A stretch of DNA of 64,000 bases from Streptomyces griseoluteus (GTDB lineage Bacteria; Actinomycetota; Actinomycetes; Streptomycetales; Streptomycetaceae): NCBI RefSeq assembly GCF_004784465.1, contig NZ_SRRU01000010.1, forward strand, positions 186,001 through 250,000, in the 5' to 3' direction. Positions 33,370-41,910 of the stretch are shown here, piece by piece. Position numbers and translations under genes: made by a program. The notes beneath the pieces were generated by a model, which was not told the origin of the DNA, did no database searches, and saw only the letters and a program-made list of their open reading frames with translations. The stretch's first letter is position 1, and each line of letters begins with the position of its first letter.

Positions 33370-35139
33370 TCAGAACCCGGCGAGGGGGTTCTTGAGGGTG
33401 CCGACGAGCTGGAGCGCGCCGGACGGGTCGGCGAGGTCCACCATCTGCTTGTTGTCGCGGAGCTGAAGCCGGTTCAGGCAGGACAGGGCGAACTCCGGCG
33501 CGAACATGTCGTACTGCTCGAACTTCTCCGCGAGCTGCGGGTTGGCCTCCTGGTACTCGCGCGTGACCTCCGCGACCGTGCGCCAGAAGGTGTCCTCCGT
33601 CAGCACGCCCTCCTCGGCCAGGTTGGCGGCGAGGAAGCGGAAGAAGCAGTCGAAGACGTCCGTGAAGATCGACAGCAGCTTCTTGTCCTCGGGCACCTCC
33701 ACCCGGATGCGCCGCACCTCCGGCGGCAGGGCCGCGTCCGGGTCCATGACGGCGATCTCCTCGGCGATGTCCTTGTACACCGCGCGCCGGACCGCGCCGT
33801 CCGCCAGCACCAGGATGACGTTCTCGCCGTGCGGCATGAACACCAGGTCGTAGGCGTAGAAGCTGTGCAGCAGCGGCACGTAGTAGGCCCGCAGGTAGTC
33901 GCGCAGCCAGTCGGTGGGCGGCTGCCCCGAGCGCTCGATCAGCGCGCCCGCGAACGAGGCGCCCTCGTGGTCGGTGTGCAGCAGCGAGGCCATGGTCGCC
34001 AGCGACTCGCCCTCGGCGAGGCGGGGCACCGGGGACTCGCGCCACAGGGCGGCCAGCATCTTGCGGTAGGGGGAGTAGCGGTCGGTGGCCCGCTCGTACT
34101 CCAGGTGCCGGTAGCCGACGGCGGCCTGCTCGCGGATGATCGTCAGGCCGGTCGCGGTGAGCACCGGGTCGTTCTCGATCAGCCGGGCCAGCCAGTCGTT
34201 GATCGCCGGGGTCGCCTCCATGTACGCGGCCGACAGACCGCGCATGAAGCCCATGTTGAGCACGGACAGCGCCGTCTTCACGTAAGTCTTCCCGGGGTGC
34301 GTCCGGTTGAAGAACGTCCGGATGGACTGCTGGGCCAGGTACTCGTCGTCGCCCTCGCCCAGGCACACCAGGTTGCGGCGGGCCACCTCGGCGGCGAAGG
34401 TCACGCTGAGCTTGTTCCACCACTGCCAGGGGTGGACCGGGATCAGCAGATAGTCGTCCGGGTCCAGGCCCTGGCCGGTGAGCATGCCCCGGAACCGCTC
34501 CAGGGTGGCCTCGCCCAGCTCGCGCCGGAAGAACTCCTCGTACTCGACGCCCGCCCCGGCGGTGAAGGCGGCGCGCGAGCGGTGCGCGGCCAGCCACACC
34601 AGTCTCACCGGGCTCGCCGTCTCCGGCGCGTACGCGAGGTACTCCTGGACGCCGAAGCCGAGCCGCCCGTTGTTGGCCACGAAGCAGGGGTGGCCCTCGG
34701 TCATCCCGGTCTCGATGTCCTGGAACGAGGCGCCCGCCAGTTCCTTCGCGCTCACCCGCGGCTTGGTCAGCTTGTAGCAGGTGCCGGACAGGGTGGAGGA
34801 GATCTCCTCCAGGTACACCGGCAGGATCTCCGCGCTCAGCCCCAGGGTCTCCTTCAGCTCGATGAAGAAGTCCAGTGCCGCGAGGGGCAGTTCGGCGCCC
34901 TCGCGGCTGCGGGTGATCGAGCCGGCGTCCACCTGCCAGTGGTCCAGGCCCCGGCGCACGGCGGAGAAGCGGTACGAGGTGAGGTTGTCGTCGCTGCGGA
35001 CGACGTACTCCTCGCCCTCCGGCTCGGGGAGCAGCAGGCGCTCGTGCGCGAACTCGGCGAGGGCCTTGCGGATCAGCAGGCGGTTGGCCAGGTCCCAGCG
35101 CTCGGGGGAGAGGTGGGCCACGGAGTCGGCGACGGTCAT
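33370..35139 (-). CDS. desD: Desferrioxamine synthetase DesD (NIS synthetase, IucA/IucC family)
   Basis: This 589-aa enzyme starts at ATG 35139, overlapping the desC stop by four bases (ATGA). It condenses and cyclises N-hydroxy-N-succinylcadaverine units with ATP into desferrioxamine E or B. Family motifs are visible: EGHPCFVANNGRLGFG (substrate pocket), IPVHPWQWWN, QQSIRTFFNRTHPGKTYVKTA (ATP site), HGENVILVL and DVFDCFFRFLAANLAEEG. Length is normal. It is the last gene of the des operon and lies downstream of the TnpB insertion, so its expression could be reduced. Confidence 0.95.
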   Translation of the reverse strand: MTVADSVAHLSPERWDLANRLLIRKALAEFAHERLLLPEPEGEEYVVRSDDNLTSYRFSAVRRGLDHWQVDAGSITRSREGAELPLAALDFFIELKETLGLSAEILPVYLEEISSTLSGTCYKLTKPRVSAKELAGASFQDIETGMTEGHPCFVANNGRLGFGVQEYLAYAPETASPVRLVWLAAHRSRAAFTAGAGVEYEEFFRRELGEATLERFRGMLTGQGLDPDDYLLIPVHPWQWWNKLSVTFAAEVARRNLVCLGEGDDEYLAQQSIRTFFNRTHPGKTYVKTALSVLNMGFMRGLSAAYMEATPAINDWLARLIENDPVLTATGLTIIREQAAVGYRHLEYERATDRYSPYRKMLAALWRESPVPRLAEGESLATMASLLHTDHEGASFAGALIERSGQPPTDWLRDYLRAYYVPLLHSFYAYDLVFMPHGENVILVLADGAVRRAVYKDIAEEIAVMDPDAALPPEVRRIRVEVPEDKKLLSIFTDVFDCFFRFLAANLAEEGVLTEDTFWRTVAEVTREYQEANPQLAEKFEQYDMFAPEFALSCLNRLQLRDNKQMVDLADPSGALQLVGTLKNPLAGF

Positions 35140-35684
35140 GCCGCCACCCCCGTCGCGGCCTCGAACCGTTCCCGCGTGCAGAAACTCAGCAGGGCGCGCT
35201 TCTCCGGCTTCTCTACCTCGCCCTCGGGCACGAATCCGACGGCCTCGTTCAGCGCGTGCACGGCGGTGTTGCGCACGTCGGGCTCCACGACCACCCGCAG
35301 GGTGCGCGGGTCGGCGAACAGATGCGTCATCACAGCGGTGATGACCCGCCGGGTGAACCCGTGCACGGGGGTGTCGGTGGGCGCCACCAGGAAGTGCATC
35401 CCGACATCGCCCGGCTGGGCCTCGTACAGCCCGGCCAGCTCGCGGTGCGCGGGATCGTAGCTCTCCATCAGGAACACCGGCACCCCGTCGTCCAGACCGA
35501 GGAAGGCGTGGTGGTGCTCGTCGGCCGCGATCTCCATGTAGGCACGCTCGACGTCCACCAGCGTCGCGTCCTGCATCATCCAGAACACGGCCTTCGGATC
35601 GGTCACCCAGCCGTGCACCAGGCGCGCGTCCTTCCGGGGGTCGAGGGGGCGGATCGTGAAGCCCGCCTGGGTGGTATTACTCAT
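35136..35684 (-). CDS. desC: Desferrioxamine acyltransferase DesC
   Basis: The ATG at 35684 follows GAGGAG with seven bases between, so I prefer it to the longer frame from 35738. The 182-aa product is a GNAT-type acyltransferase of the siderophore group (FTIRPLDPRKDARLVHGWV, MHFLVAPTDTPVHGFTRRVITAVMTHLF, RVVVEPDVRNTAVHALNEAVGF). It transfers succinyl or acetyl to N-hydroxycadaverine. It is coupled to desD by overlap. Upstream, the operon is broken by an IS200/IS605-type element. Confidence 0.93.
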   Translation of the reverse strand: MSNTTQAGFTIRPLDPRKDARLVHGWVTDPKAVFWMMQDATLVDVERAYMEIAADEHHHAFLGLDDGVPVFLMESYDPAHRELAGLYEAQPGDVGMHFLVAPTDTPVHGFTRRVITAVMTHLFADPRTLRVVVEPDVRNTAVHALNEAVGFVPEGEVEKPEKRALLSFCTRERFEAATGVAA

Positions 35685-35742
35685 CAAAAACTCCTCGAGT
35701 GCGTGACGTCGTGCGGCTGGAGGTGATGACACACACATTCAT

Positions 35743-37042
35743 CCATTCGGGTGGGGGTAATCAGAAGCCGCGCATGGCGGGTATCTCCTGTCGGTTAGCT
35801 TTGAGGCGTGGGGGGGGGCACACTGTGAAGCGGGCCTTCAAATACCGCTTTTATCCGACGCCGGATCAGGCGACACAGCTCAAGCAGACCTTCGGCTGCG
35901 TACGCAAGGTCTACAACTTGGCGCTGGAGATGCGCGATCGCGCTTGGAAAGAGGAGCGCCGCCGCATTCGCTACTCGGACACCTCCGCGATGCTGACCGA
36001 GTGGAAAAGGCAGGATGATCTCGCATACCTCTCCCAGGTTTCCTCGGTGCCGCTCCAGCAGACTCTGCGTCACCTGAGTACGGCTTTTGACAGGTTCTTC
36101 GCCAAGGTGTCCGGGCATCCTCGCTTCAAGTCGCGGAAGGCCACGCGGCAAGCGGCGGAGTACACGCGGTCCGCATTCAGATGGCGAGACGGTGCGCTGA
36201 CGCTTGCGAAGATGACCACACCGCTGGACATTCGCTGGTCCCGGCCGTTGTCGACGGATTCCCAGCCGACAACGGTGACGGTGTCCCTTGACGCCGCAGG
36301 ACGCTGGTTCGTCTCCATCCTCGTCGAGGATCGTCCCCAGCGGCCCAGAGAAGTGGCTACGGCCGTCGGTGTCGATTTCGGTATCCGCAGCCTCGTGACC
36401 CTGTCCACCGGGGAAAAGGTGTCCCACCCCGGAGGCGGAAGAAGACAAGCCGGCCGGCTGGCCAAAGCACAGCGAGAACTGGCTCGGAAGAAGGCGGGGT
36501 CCAAGAACCAGACCAAGGCTCGTCGCCGGGTGGCCGCGATACATGCGCGGATCGCGCACCGCAGGCGCGACGTTCTGCACAAACTCTCCACTCGAATCGT
36601 CCAGGAGAACCAACTGGTCGTGATCGAGGACCTTCCGGTACGCAACCTCATGGGCAACCGGTCGCTGGCGCGATCCATTGCTCACGCGGCGTGGGCTGAA
36701 TTGCGGCGAATGCTGGAGTACAAGTGCGCATGGTACGGGCGCACTATGGTGGTCGTGGATCGCTTCTTCCCATCGAGCAGGATGTGCTCGACGTGCGCTC
36801 GGGTGTGTGAATCGCTCCCGCTCGGCGTCCGGGAGTGGACGTGCGGCGGATGTGGCACCCGCCACGACCGCGACCACAACGCCGCCAAGAATCTTCTGGC
36901 CGTCGGGCAGACGGTGTCGGCCTGTGGAGCCGATGTAAGACCTCAACGGAAACTCTCCGGACGGGCGGTCGGTGACGAAGCAGGAAAACCCATAGCGCGA
37001 GCTGTGGGGGTCCCCGCCCCAGTGGGGCGGGGAGGATGTCAA
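35743..37042. mobile_element. IS200/IS605-family (IS1341-type) element, tnpB only
   Basis: The element sits between desB and desC, in the opposite orientation to the des operon. The right end shows the classic terminal hairpin CCCCGCCCC-AGT-GGGGCGGGG (37012-37032) followed by AGGATGTCAA, as at the 3' end of many tnpB elements. The left end is inferred: removing 35743-37042 joins TTCAT (35738-35742) to ACGGCGAA and gives desB codons for ...EFAV followed directly by TGA. TTCAT is a known type of target motif for this family. There is no tnpA or terminal inverted repeat, as expected for IS1341-type elements. Boundaries are uncertain by a few bases. Confidence 0.75.
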
Positions 37043-37084
37043 ACGGCGAACTCCTGGAAGGCGATGGTCTTCTCGACCGGGTAG
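35825..37084 (+). CDS. tnpB: TnpB RNA-guided nuclease (IS605 OrfB)
   Basis: GTG 35825 follows a G-run. The frame encodes up to 419 aa: an N-terminal FKYRFYPTPDQATQLKQTFG typical of TnpB, RuvC-like motifs with Asp184 (VGVDFGIRS), Glu268 (VIEDLPVRN) and the final Asp in HDRDHNAAKN, and a zinc ribbon CSTC ... CGGC. All catalytic residues are present, so it may be active. TnpB uses an RNA (omega RNA) from the element's right end to cut at the matching target. The frame has no stop inside the element and runs about 40 bases into antisense desB. Codons are less G/C-biased than in the neighbours, consistent with transfer. Confidence 0.9.
   Translation: MKRAFKYRFYPTPDQATQLKQTFGCVRKVYNLALEMRDRAWKEERRRIRYSDTSAMLTEWKRQDDLAYLSQVSSVPLQQTLRHLSTAFDRFFAKVSGHPRFKSRKATRQAAEYTRSAFRWRDGALTLAKMTTPLDIRWSRPLSTDSQPTTVTVSLDAAGRWFVSILVEDRPQRPREVATAVGVDFGIRSLVTLSTGEKVSHPGGGRRQAGRLAKAQRELARKKAGSKNQTKARRRVAAIHARIAHRRRDVLHKLSTRIVQENQLVVIEDLPVRNLMGNRSLARSIAHAAWAELRRMLEYKCAWYGRTMVVVDRFFPSSRMCSTCARVCESLPLGVREWTCGGCGTRHDRDHNAAKNLLAVGQTVSACGADVRPQRKLSGRAVGDEAGKPIARAVGVPAPVGRGGCQTANSWKAMVFSTG
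36930..37042 (+). ncRNA. Predicted omega RNA scaffold at the TnpB right end
   Basis: In this family the 3' part of tnpB and the right end are transcribed as the guide RNA scaffold, ending at the terminal hairpin and GATGTCAA, with the guide read from flanking DNA. Here the hairpin is at 37012-37032 and the flank starts ACGGCGAACTCCTGG, the reverse complement of the desB 3' end. The 5' limit of the scaffold is a guess; processing cannot be seen from sequence. Confidence 0.5.
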
Positions 37085-38313
37085 TACTCCGAGCCGAGCA
37101 GCTCGCGGATGATGTAGGCGTTGCGGTAGGCGCCCATGCCCAGGTCGGGGCTGGTGATGCTGTGGGTGTGGACGCCGGCGTTCTGGAGGAAGACACCCCG
37201 GCCGGTCACGTCGATGGCGTAATTGCGGCCCAGGTCGAAGTTGCCGTGGCCGTCGTAGCGCAGGCGATCGCGGACCGGCTTCAGGAACTCCGGCTCGCGG
37301 TACTGGTAGCCGGTGGCCAGCACCAGGCCCTCGCTGTCCAGCTCGTAGTCCTTGCCCTGCTCCTCCTGGCGGAGGGAGAGGGTGTAGGTGCCGTCCCGGT
37401 AAGTGGCTTCGGTGAGCGCGGAGTTGGTGAGCAGCCGGGTCTGGACGGGGCCGCCGAGGTTCTTCTGGTAGAGCAGGTCGAAGATCTCGTTGATCAGCTC
37501 GCCGTCGATGCCCTTGAACAGGCCCTTCTGCTGGGCGGTGACCCGGTAGCGGGTGTCCTCGGGGAGCGCGTGGAAGTAGTCGATGTACTCCGGGGAGGTC
37601 ATCTCCAGCGTGAGCTTGGTGTACTCCAGCGGGAAGAACCGCGGGGAGCGGGTGACCCAGTTGAGCCGGTAGCCGTGGACGTCGATCTCGCTGAGGAGGT
37701 CGTGGTAGATCTCGGCCGCCGACTGTCCGCTGCCGACCAGGGTGATGGAGCGCTTCTTCTGCAGCTCCGCCTTGTGGGCCAGATAGCGGGAGTTGTGGAT
37801 GAAGTCGCCGCCCAGACCCTCGCACGCCTCCGGGATGTAGGGCGGGGTGCCGGTGCCGAGGACCAGGTGCCTGGCGCGGTAGGTGTCCCCGGCGTCGGTG
37901 TGCACCGCGTACAGCCCGTCCTCGAAGGTGACCTCGGTGACCGTGGTGCCGAAGCGGACGCTGGTCAGCTTGCCGGCGGCCCAGCGGCAGTAGTCGTCGT
38001 ACTCGACTCGCAGCGGGTAGAAGTTCTCCCGGATGTAGAAGGAGTACAGCCGGCCCTTCTCCTTCAGGTAGTTGAGGAAGGAGTACGGCGAGGTCGGGTC
38101 GGCCAGGGTGACCAGGTCCGACATGAAGGGCGTCTGGAGGTGGGCGCCGTCCAGGAACATCCCGGCGTGCCACTCGAACTCGGGCTTGGAGTCGAGGAAG
38201 ACGCCGGTCAGCTCCTCGATGGGCTCGGTGAGGCAGGCCAGGCCGAGGTTGAAGGGGCCGAGGCCGATCCCCACGAAGTCAAGGGCGGGGCTGGCTTCAG
38301 GAAGCGCGGTCAA
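37039..38313 (-). CDS. desB: Cadaverine N-monooxygenase DesB
   Basis: This 424-aa flavoprotein starts at TTG 38313 behind GGGAGAG, overlapping the end of desA. It hydroxylates cadaverine using FAD and NADPH: FVGIGLGPFNLGLA is the FAD site, SITLVGSGQSAAEIYHDLL the NADPH site, and LVLATGYQYREPEFL the C-terminal FAD motif. The stop codon TGA (37039-37041) lies within the GATGTCAA end of the TnpB element, so the insertion is exactly at the end of the gene and the coding sequence appears complete. Confidence 0.94.
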   Translation of the reverse strand: MTALPEASPALDFVGIGLGPFNLGLACLTEPIEELTGVFLDSKPEFEWHAGMFLDGAHLQTPFMSDLVTLADPTSPYSFLNYLKEKGRLYSFYIRENFYPLRVEYDDYCRWAAGKLTSVRFGTTVTEVTFEDGLYAVHTDAGDTYRARHLVLGTGTPPYIPEACEGLGGDFIHNSRYLAHKAELQKKRSITLVGSGQSAAEIYHDLLSEIDVHGYRLNWVTRSPRFFPLEYTKLTLEMTSPEYIDYFHALPEDTRYRVTAQQKGLFKGIDGELINEIFDLLYQKNLGGPVQTRLLTNSALTEATYRDGTYTLSLRQEEQGKDYELDSEGLVLATGYQYREPEFLKPVRDRLRYDGHGNFDLGRNYAIDVTGRGVFLQNAGVHTHSITSPDLGMGAYRNAYIIRELLGSEYYPVEKTIAFQEFAV

Positions 38314-39739
38314 GGGACTCTCCCAGGTACTGCTCGGCGTGGCCGGCGATCAGATCGAGCACGGTGGCGATGTCGGCCGCGGTGGTCTCGGGGTTGAGCA
38401 GGGTGAACTTCAGGTAGTGGTGGCCGTCGGCCTTGGTGCCCGCGACCACGGCGTCGCCGGAGGCGAACAGGGCCTTGCGGGCGTACAGGTTGGCGCGGTC
38501 GATCTCGGCGGGGTCGGTGACGGTCGCCGGGAGGTAGCGGAAGACCAGGGTGGACAGCGAGGGCGCCACGACCACCTCGTAGCGTGGGTCGGCGGCGAGC
38601 AGCCGCCAGCCCTCCTGCGCCAGCTCGCAGACCTCGTCGAAGAGTTCGCCGATGCCGTCGGCGCCCATCACCCGCAGCGTCATCCACAGCTTGAGCGCGT
38701 CGAAGCGGCGGGTGGTCTGGAGGGACTTGTCGACCTGGTTGGGGATGCGCTCCCGCACCATGCGGCGCGGGTTGAGGTACTCCGCGTGGTAGGTCGCGTG
38801 CCGCAGGGTGGCCGCGTCCCGGACCAGCACGGCGGAGGAACTCACGGGCTGGAAGAAGGACTTGTGGTAGTCGACGGTGACCGAGTCGGCGCGCTCGATG
38901 CCGTCGATGCGGTCGCGGTGCTTCAGCGAGGTGAGCAGTCCGCAGCCGTAGGCGGCGTCCACGTGCATCCACACCCCGAACTGCGCGCAGAGTTCCGCGA
39001 TCTCGGGGAGCGGGTCGATGGAGCCGAAGTCGGTGGTGCCCGCGGTGGCGACGACGGCCATCGGGGTGAGCCCGTCCCGGACGCAGCGCTCCAGCTCGTG
39101 GGCGAGTGCGAGGGTGTGCATCCGCTTGTCGTGGTCGACCGGGATGACGACGACCGCGTCGGGGCCGAGGCCGAGGAGTCTGGCGGACTTCTGCACGCTG
39201 AAGTGGCTGACCTCGGAGGTGAAGACGCGCAGCCGGCCGTACGACTCGGCCTTCGCCTCCTCGCGGGCCACCAGCAGCGCCTGGAGGTTGGACTGGGTGC
39301 CGCCGGAGGTGAAGACACCGTCGGCGGCGGGTCCCAGCCCGATGCGGGCGTTGGTCCAGTCGATCAGTTTCCGCTCGATGAGCGTGCCGCCGGCCGACTG
39401 GTCCCAGGTGTCCAGGGAGGAGTTGACCGCGGAGAGCACGGCCTCGCCGACCACCGCCGGGATGACGACCGGGCAGTTGAGGTGGGCGAGGTAGCGGGGG
39501 TGGTGGAAGTAGACGGCGTCCCGGAGATAGACCTCCTCCAGCTCGTCCAGCGCGGCGGCGGTGTCGCCGAGCGGCCGGTCGAGGTCCACGGAGTCGACGC
39601 GGGGAGCGAGGCCGTCGACGGTCACTCCGGTGAACGGGCTTGCGGCGGTGGCGAGTTTGGCCGCCACCCGCTCTACTCCTTCGGTCACGGAGCGGCGGTA
39701 CGTCTCCGCGGTGAGGCCATTGAGCAGGTGCGAGCGCAT
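38297..39739 (-). CDS. desA: Lysine decarboxylase DesA
   Basis: The ATG at 39739 is preceded by GGAGG, so I do not use the longer frame. The 480-aa PLP enzyme of the group II decarboxylases converts lysine to cadaverine, the first step to desferrioxamine. VDAAYGCGLL and TSGGTQSN bind the cofactor, and Lys293 in VDYHKSFFQP is the Schiff-base lysine. It is the first gene of the des operon, with a palindromic iron box about 55 bases upstream for control by the DmdR1/DtxR-type repressor. Confidence 0.95.
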   Translation of the reverse strand: MRSHLLNGLTAETYRRSVTEGVERVAAKLATAASPFTGVTVDGLAPRVDSVDLDRPLGDTAAALDELEEVYLRDAVYFHHPRYLAHLNCPVVIPAVVGEAVLSAVNSSLDTWDQSAGGTLIERKLIDWTNARIGLGPAADGVFTSGGTQSNLQALLVAREEAKAESYGRLRVFTSEVSHFSVQKSARLLGLGPDAVVVIPVDHDKRMHTLALAHELERCVRDGLTPMAVVATAGTTDFGSIDPLPEIAELCAQFGVWMHVDAAYGCGLLTSLKHRDRIDGIERADSVTVDYHKSFFQPVSSSAVLVRDAATLRHATYHAEYLNPRRMVRERIPNQVDKSLQTTRRFDALKLWMTLRVMGADGIGELFDEVCELAQEGWRLLAADPRYEVVVAPSLSTLVFRYLPATVTDPAEIDRANLYARKALFASGDAVVAGTKADGHHYLKFTLLNPETTAADIATVLDLIAGHAEQYLGESLDRAS

Positions 39740-39792
39740 GAGGGGGTCCTCCGGGGGAAACACGAGGGGAAGCGAAGTTCCGCGGCTCCAAC

Positions 39793-39811
39793 TTAGGTTA
39801 GCCTAACCTAA
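39793..39811. promoter_or_regulatory. Iron box upstream of desA
   Basis: TTAGGTTAGCCTAACCTAA is a perfect 19-base palindrome matching the DmdR1/IdeR-type iron-box consensus. Iron-loaded repressor bound here would shut off desABCD when iron is sufficient. Confidence 0.95.
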
Positions 39812-39870
39812 ATAGACGTCCGCTGAACACACCGCGCCCGTGACGAAGGTTCCTTGGAGGGTTCCGGCGG

Positions 39871-40716
39871 CTACGCGGCGCTCGCGCGGAGCTGTTCCTC
39901 CGTCAGTCCGCGCCGCCAGTAGCCGACGAAGGTCACCCGCCGGCGGTCGGTGCCGCGCTCCCCGACGAAGTGCCGGCGCAGCTCCCGCACCTGCCCGGCC
40001 TCGCCCGCGAGCCAGACGTACGGGCTGGTGTGGGCGGGCAGTCGGGCCGCGCGCAGCGCGTGGACGGCCGAGGGGGCGCCCTCGTGCCGTACCAGCCAGG
40101 TGATGCGGGCGTCCGCCTCGGTGTGCACGTCCTGGATGTCCCCGGCGTGCGGCACCTCCAGCCAGGCGAGCGCGCGGGTGGACGCCGGCAGTGACTCCAG
40201 TACGGCTGTCGCGGCCGGTACGGCGGTCTCGTCGCCCCAGATGACGACCAGGTCGGTGTCCTCCGGTGCCCGGAACCGGATGGCCCGGTTGTCGGCGATC
40301 GCCGGACCGAGCAGCAGCACCCGGTCGCCCGGGGCGGCACCGGCGGCCCAGCGGGAGGCGGGCCCGGCCGGGGCCGGAGCGCCGGGCTCGGTGCCGTGCA
40401 GGGCGAAGTCGATGTCGATCTCGTCCGGGTCCCGGCGCAGTGCGCGCAGGGTGTACGAGCGCATCACCGCCCGCACGTCGTCCGGGAGTTCACGCCAGCC
40501 GTGCCACCAGTCGTCGCCCAGCTCCAGCGGGACCGCCGGCTCGCGCTGGCCGGGATGCGGCAGGAACAACGAGAGGGACTGGTCGCGGCCCAGCGAGTGG
40601 AACCCGGCCAGCTCGGGGCCGATGAAGGTGATCCGGAGCAGAGACGGACCGAGCCGCCTCGTCCGGGCCACCGAGAGGGCGAAGAAACGGAACGGGACGG
40701 CTACGGCCCTCGTCAT
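39871..40716 (-). CDS. Siderophore-interacting protein (FAD/NAD(P)H ferric reductase)
   Basis: This 281-aa protein starts at ATG 40716 behind AGGAGCC. The FAD-binding barrel carries MRSYTLRAL, and the C-terminal SIP domain has GDETAVPAATAVLESLP and the end motif VTFVGYWRRGLTEEQ. Such enzymes release iron from imported ferri-siderophores by reduction. It lies between the DesE-type binding protein and desA. No iron box is visible directly in front; it may be co-transcribed with the upstream lipoprotein gene, 42 bases away. Confidence 0.9.
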   Translation of the reverse strand: MTRAVAVPFRFFALSVARTRRLGPSLLRITFIGPELAGFHSLGRDQSLSLFLPHPGQREPAVPLELGDDWWHGWRELPDDVRAVMRSYTLRALRRDPDEIDIDFALHGTEPGAPAPAGPASRWAAGAAPGDRVLLLGPAIADNRAIRFRAPEDTDLVVIWGDETAVPAATAVLESLPASTRALAWLEVPHAGDIQDVHTEADARITWLVRHEGAPSAVHALRAARLPAHTSPYVWLAGEAGQVRELRRHFVGERGTDRRRVTFVGYWRRGLTEEQLRASAA

Positions 40717-40758
40717 GCGGGGCTCCTGAACGTCAGGAAAGTGTCGTACGGGCAGGGT

Positions 40759-41805
40759 TCAGCTGACCTTCTTGGCCGTCTCGATGGCCTTGGCCAGGTT
40801 CTCCAGCAGCGGGGCGCACTTGTCGTAGGACAGGATGGGCTCGGCGGAGCGGGGGATGACCTGGCCGGCCTTCACGGCGGGCAGCTTCTTCCAGGTCGCC
40901 TTGGTGATGTCGGCGGGCTGGATGGCCGAGGAGCGGTCGTCCATGATGATGATGTCGGCCGGGTGCTTGTCGACGTTCTCCCAGCTCAGCGTCTCGAACC
41001 AGCCGCCGGTGGGCTTCTTGGCCGCCTCCGAGGGCTCGACGAAGTTCACGCCGAGGGACTTGAAGTACTCGAGGTCCGCGGAGAGGTTGGTGCCGGAGAC
41101 GTAGAACGCGTCCTGCGCGGCGGAGCCGGCCATCACCTTGATCTCCGGGCGGGACCTGGCCGCCTTGCGCAGCCGGGCCGCGGCCGCCTCGAAGCGCTTC
41201 TTGGCGTCGGTGATCTTCGCGGACCTGGTGTCGGCGCCGAGGGACTCGGCCAGCTCCCACATCCGCTGGAGGGGGCCGGTGAGCGGGCGGTCGTAGACCG
41301 AGACCGCGACACTGGGCGCCAGCTTGGCTATCTTCGCGGCGGACTCCAGGGGCACGTACCAGAGGGTGCCCTTGGGGTCGAAGGTGGTGGTGATGAGGAC
41401 CTGCGGGCCGAAGGCCGCGTACTCCTCGACGTTGAACTGGTTGAAGACGTTGCCGAAGACGGTCAGCTTGCTGACGTCCATGTCGCCGGCCTGCACATCG
41501 GCCTTGCCGTCCTTGGTCTTCGTCGGGCCGAACACGCCCTTGACCTCGATGCCGTAGTCGTACAGCGCGGCGGCGACACCGGTGAAGGCGACGATCTTCG
41601 TGGGGACCGAGTCCAGCTTCACGGTCTGGCCGCGGTCGTCCTTGAAGCTCCACGCGCCGGACCTGCCGGGCTTGGCCTGCCCCCCGGAGCCACCGCTCTT
41701 CCCCTGGTCGTCACCACAGGCGGCGAGCACGGCGCCGAGACCGAGGGCGCCGCCCGCGGCGAGGATGCCGCGGCGAGTGAGGTGGGTGGCACGGGTGTGG
41801 GGCAT
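40759..41805 (-). CDS. desE: Ferrioxamine-binding lipoprotein DesE
   Basis: This 348-aa solute-binding protein starts at ATG 41805 (CATGGG read in reverse). Its signal contains RR and a lipobox VLAAC (Cys30). The FepB/BtuF-type fold is shown by RGQTVKLDSVPTKIVAF and helical-bridge segments. It captures ferrioxamine for import; the ABC permeases are not in this window. A palindromic iron box about 50 bases upstream gives iron control. Its location next to des and the SIP gene supports the name. Confidence 0.9.
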   Translation of the reverse strand: MPHTRATHLTRRGILAAGGALGLGAVLAACGDDQGKSGGSGGQAKPGRSGAWSFKDDRGQTVKLDSVPTKIVAFTGVAAALYDYGIEVKGVFGPTKTKDGKADVQAGDMDVSKLTVFGNVFNQFNVEEYAAFGPQVLITTTFDPKGTLWYVPLESAAKIAKLAPSVAVSVYDRPLTGPLQRMWELAESLGADTRSAKITDAKKRFEAAAARLRKAARSRPEIKVMAGSAAQDAFYVSGTNLSADLEYFKSLGVNFVEPSEAAKKPTGGWFETLSWENVDKHPADIIIMDDRSSAIQPADITKATWKKLPAVKAGQVIPRSAEPILSYDKCAPLLENLAKAIETAKKVS

Positions 41806-41855
41806 GGGTGTGCTGCTTTCGACCAGGGCTGATCGCCCGCCGGACTGGTTTGAGA

Positions 41856-41872
41856 AAGGTTAGCCTAACCTT
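41856..41872. promoter_or_regulatory. Iron box upstream of desE
   Basis: AAGGTTAGCCTAACCTT is a perfect 17-base palindrome sharing the core GGTTAGCCTAACC with the desA iron box. The two sites indicate joint control of synthesis and uptake. Confidence 0.93.
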
Positions 41873-41910
41873 GCTAATTGTCCAGGGGCGGCGGACGATC
41901 GCGCTCGGTC

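Noticed and set aside
35685..35738. Longer DesC start at 35738
   Set aside because: The extra residues come from the junction near the TnpB element and lack a ribosome site. The ATG at 35684 has GAGGAG at proper spacing.
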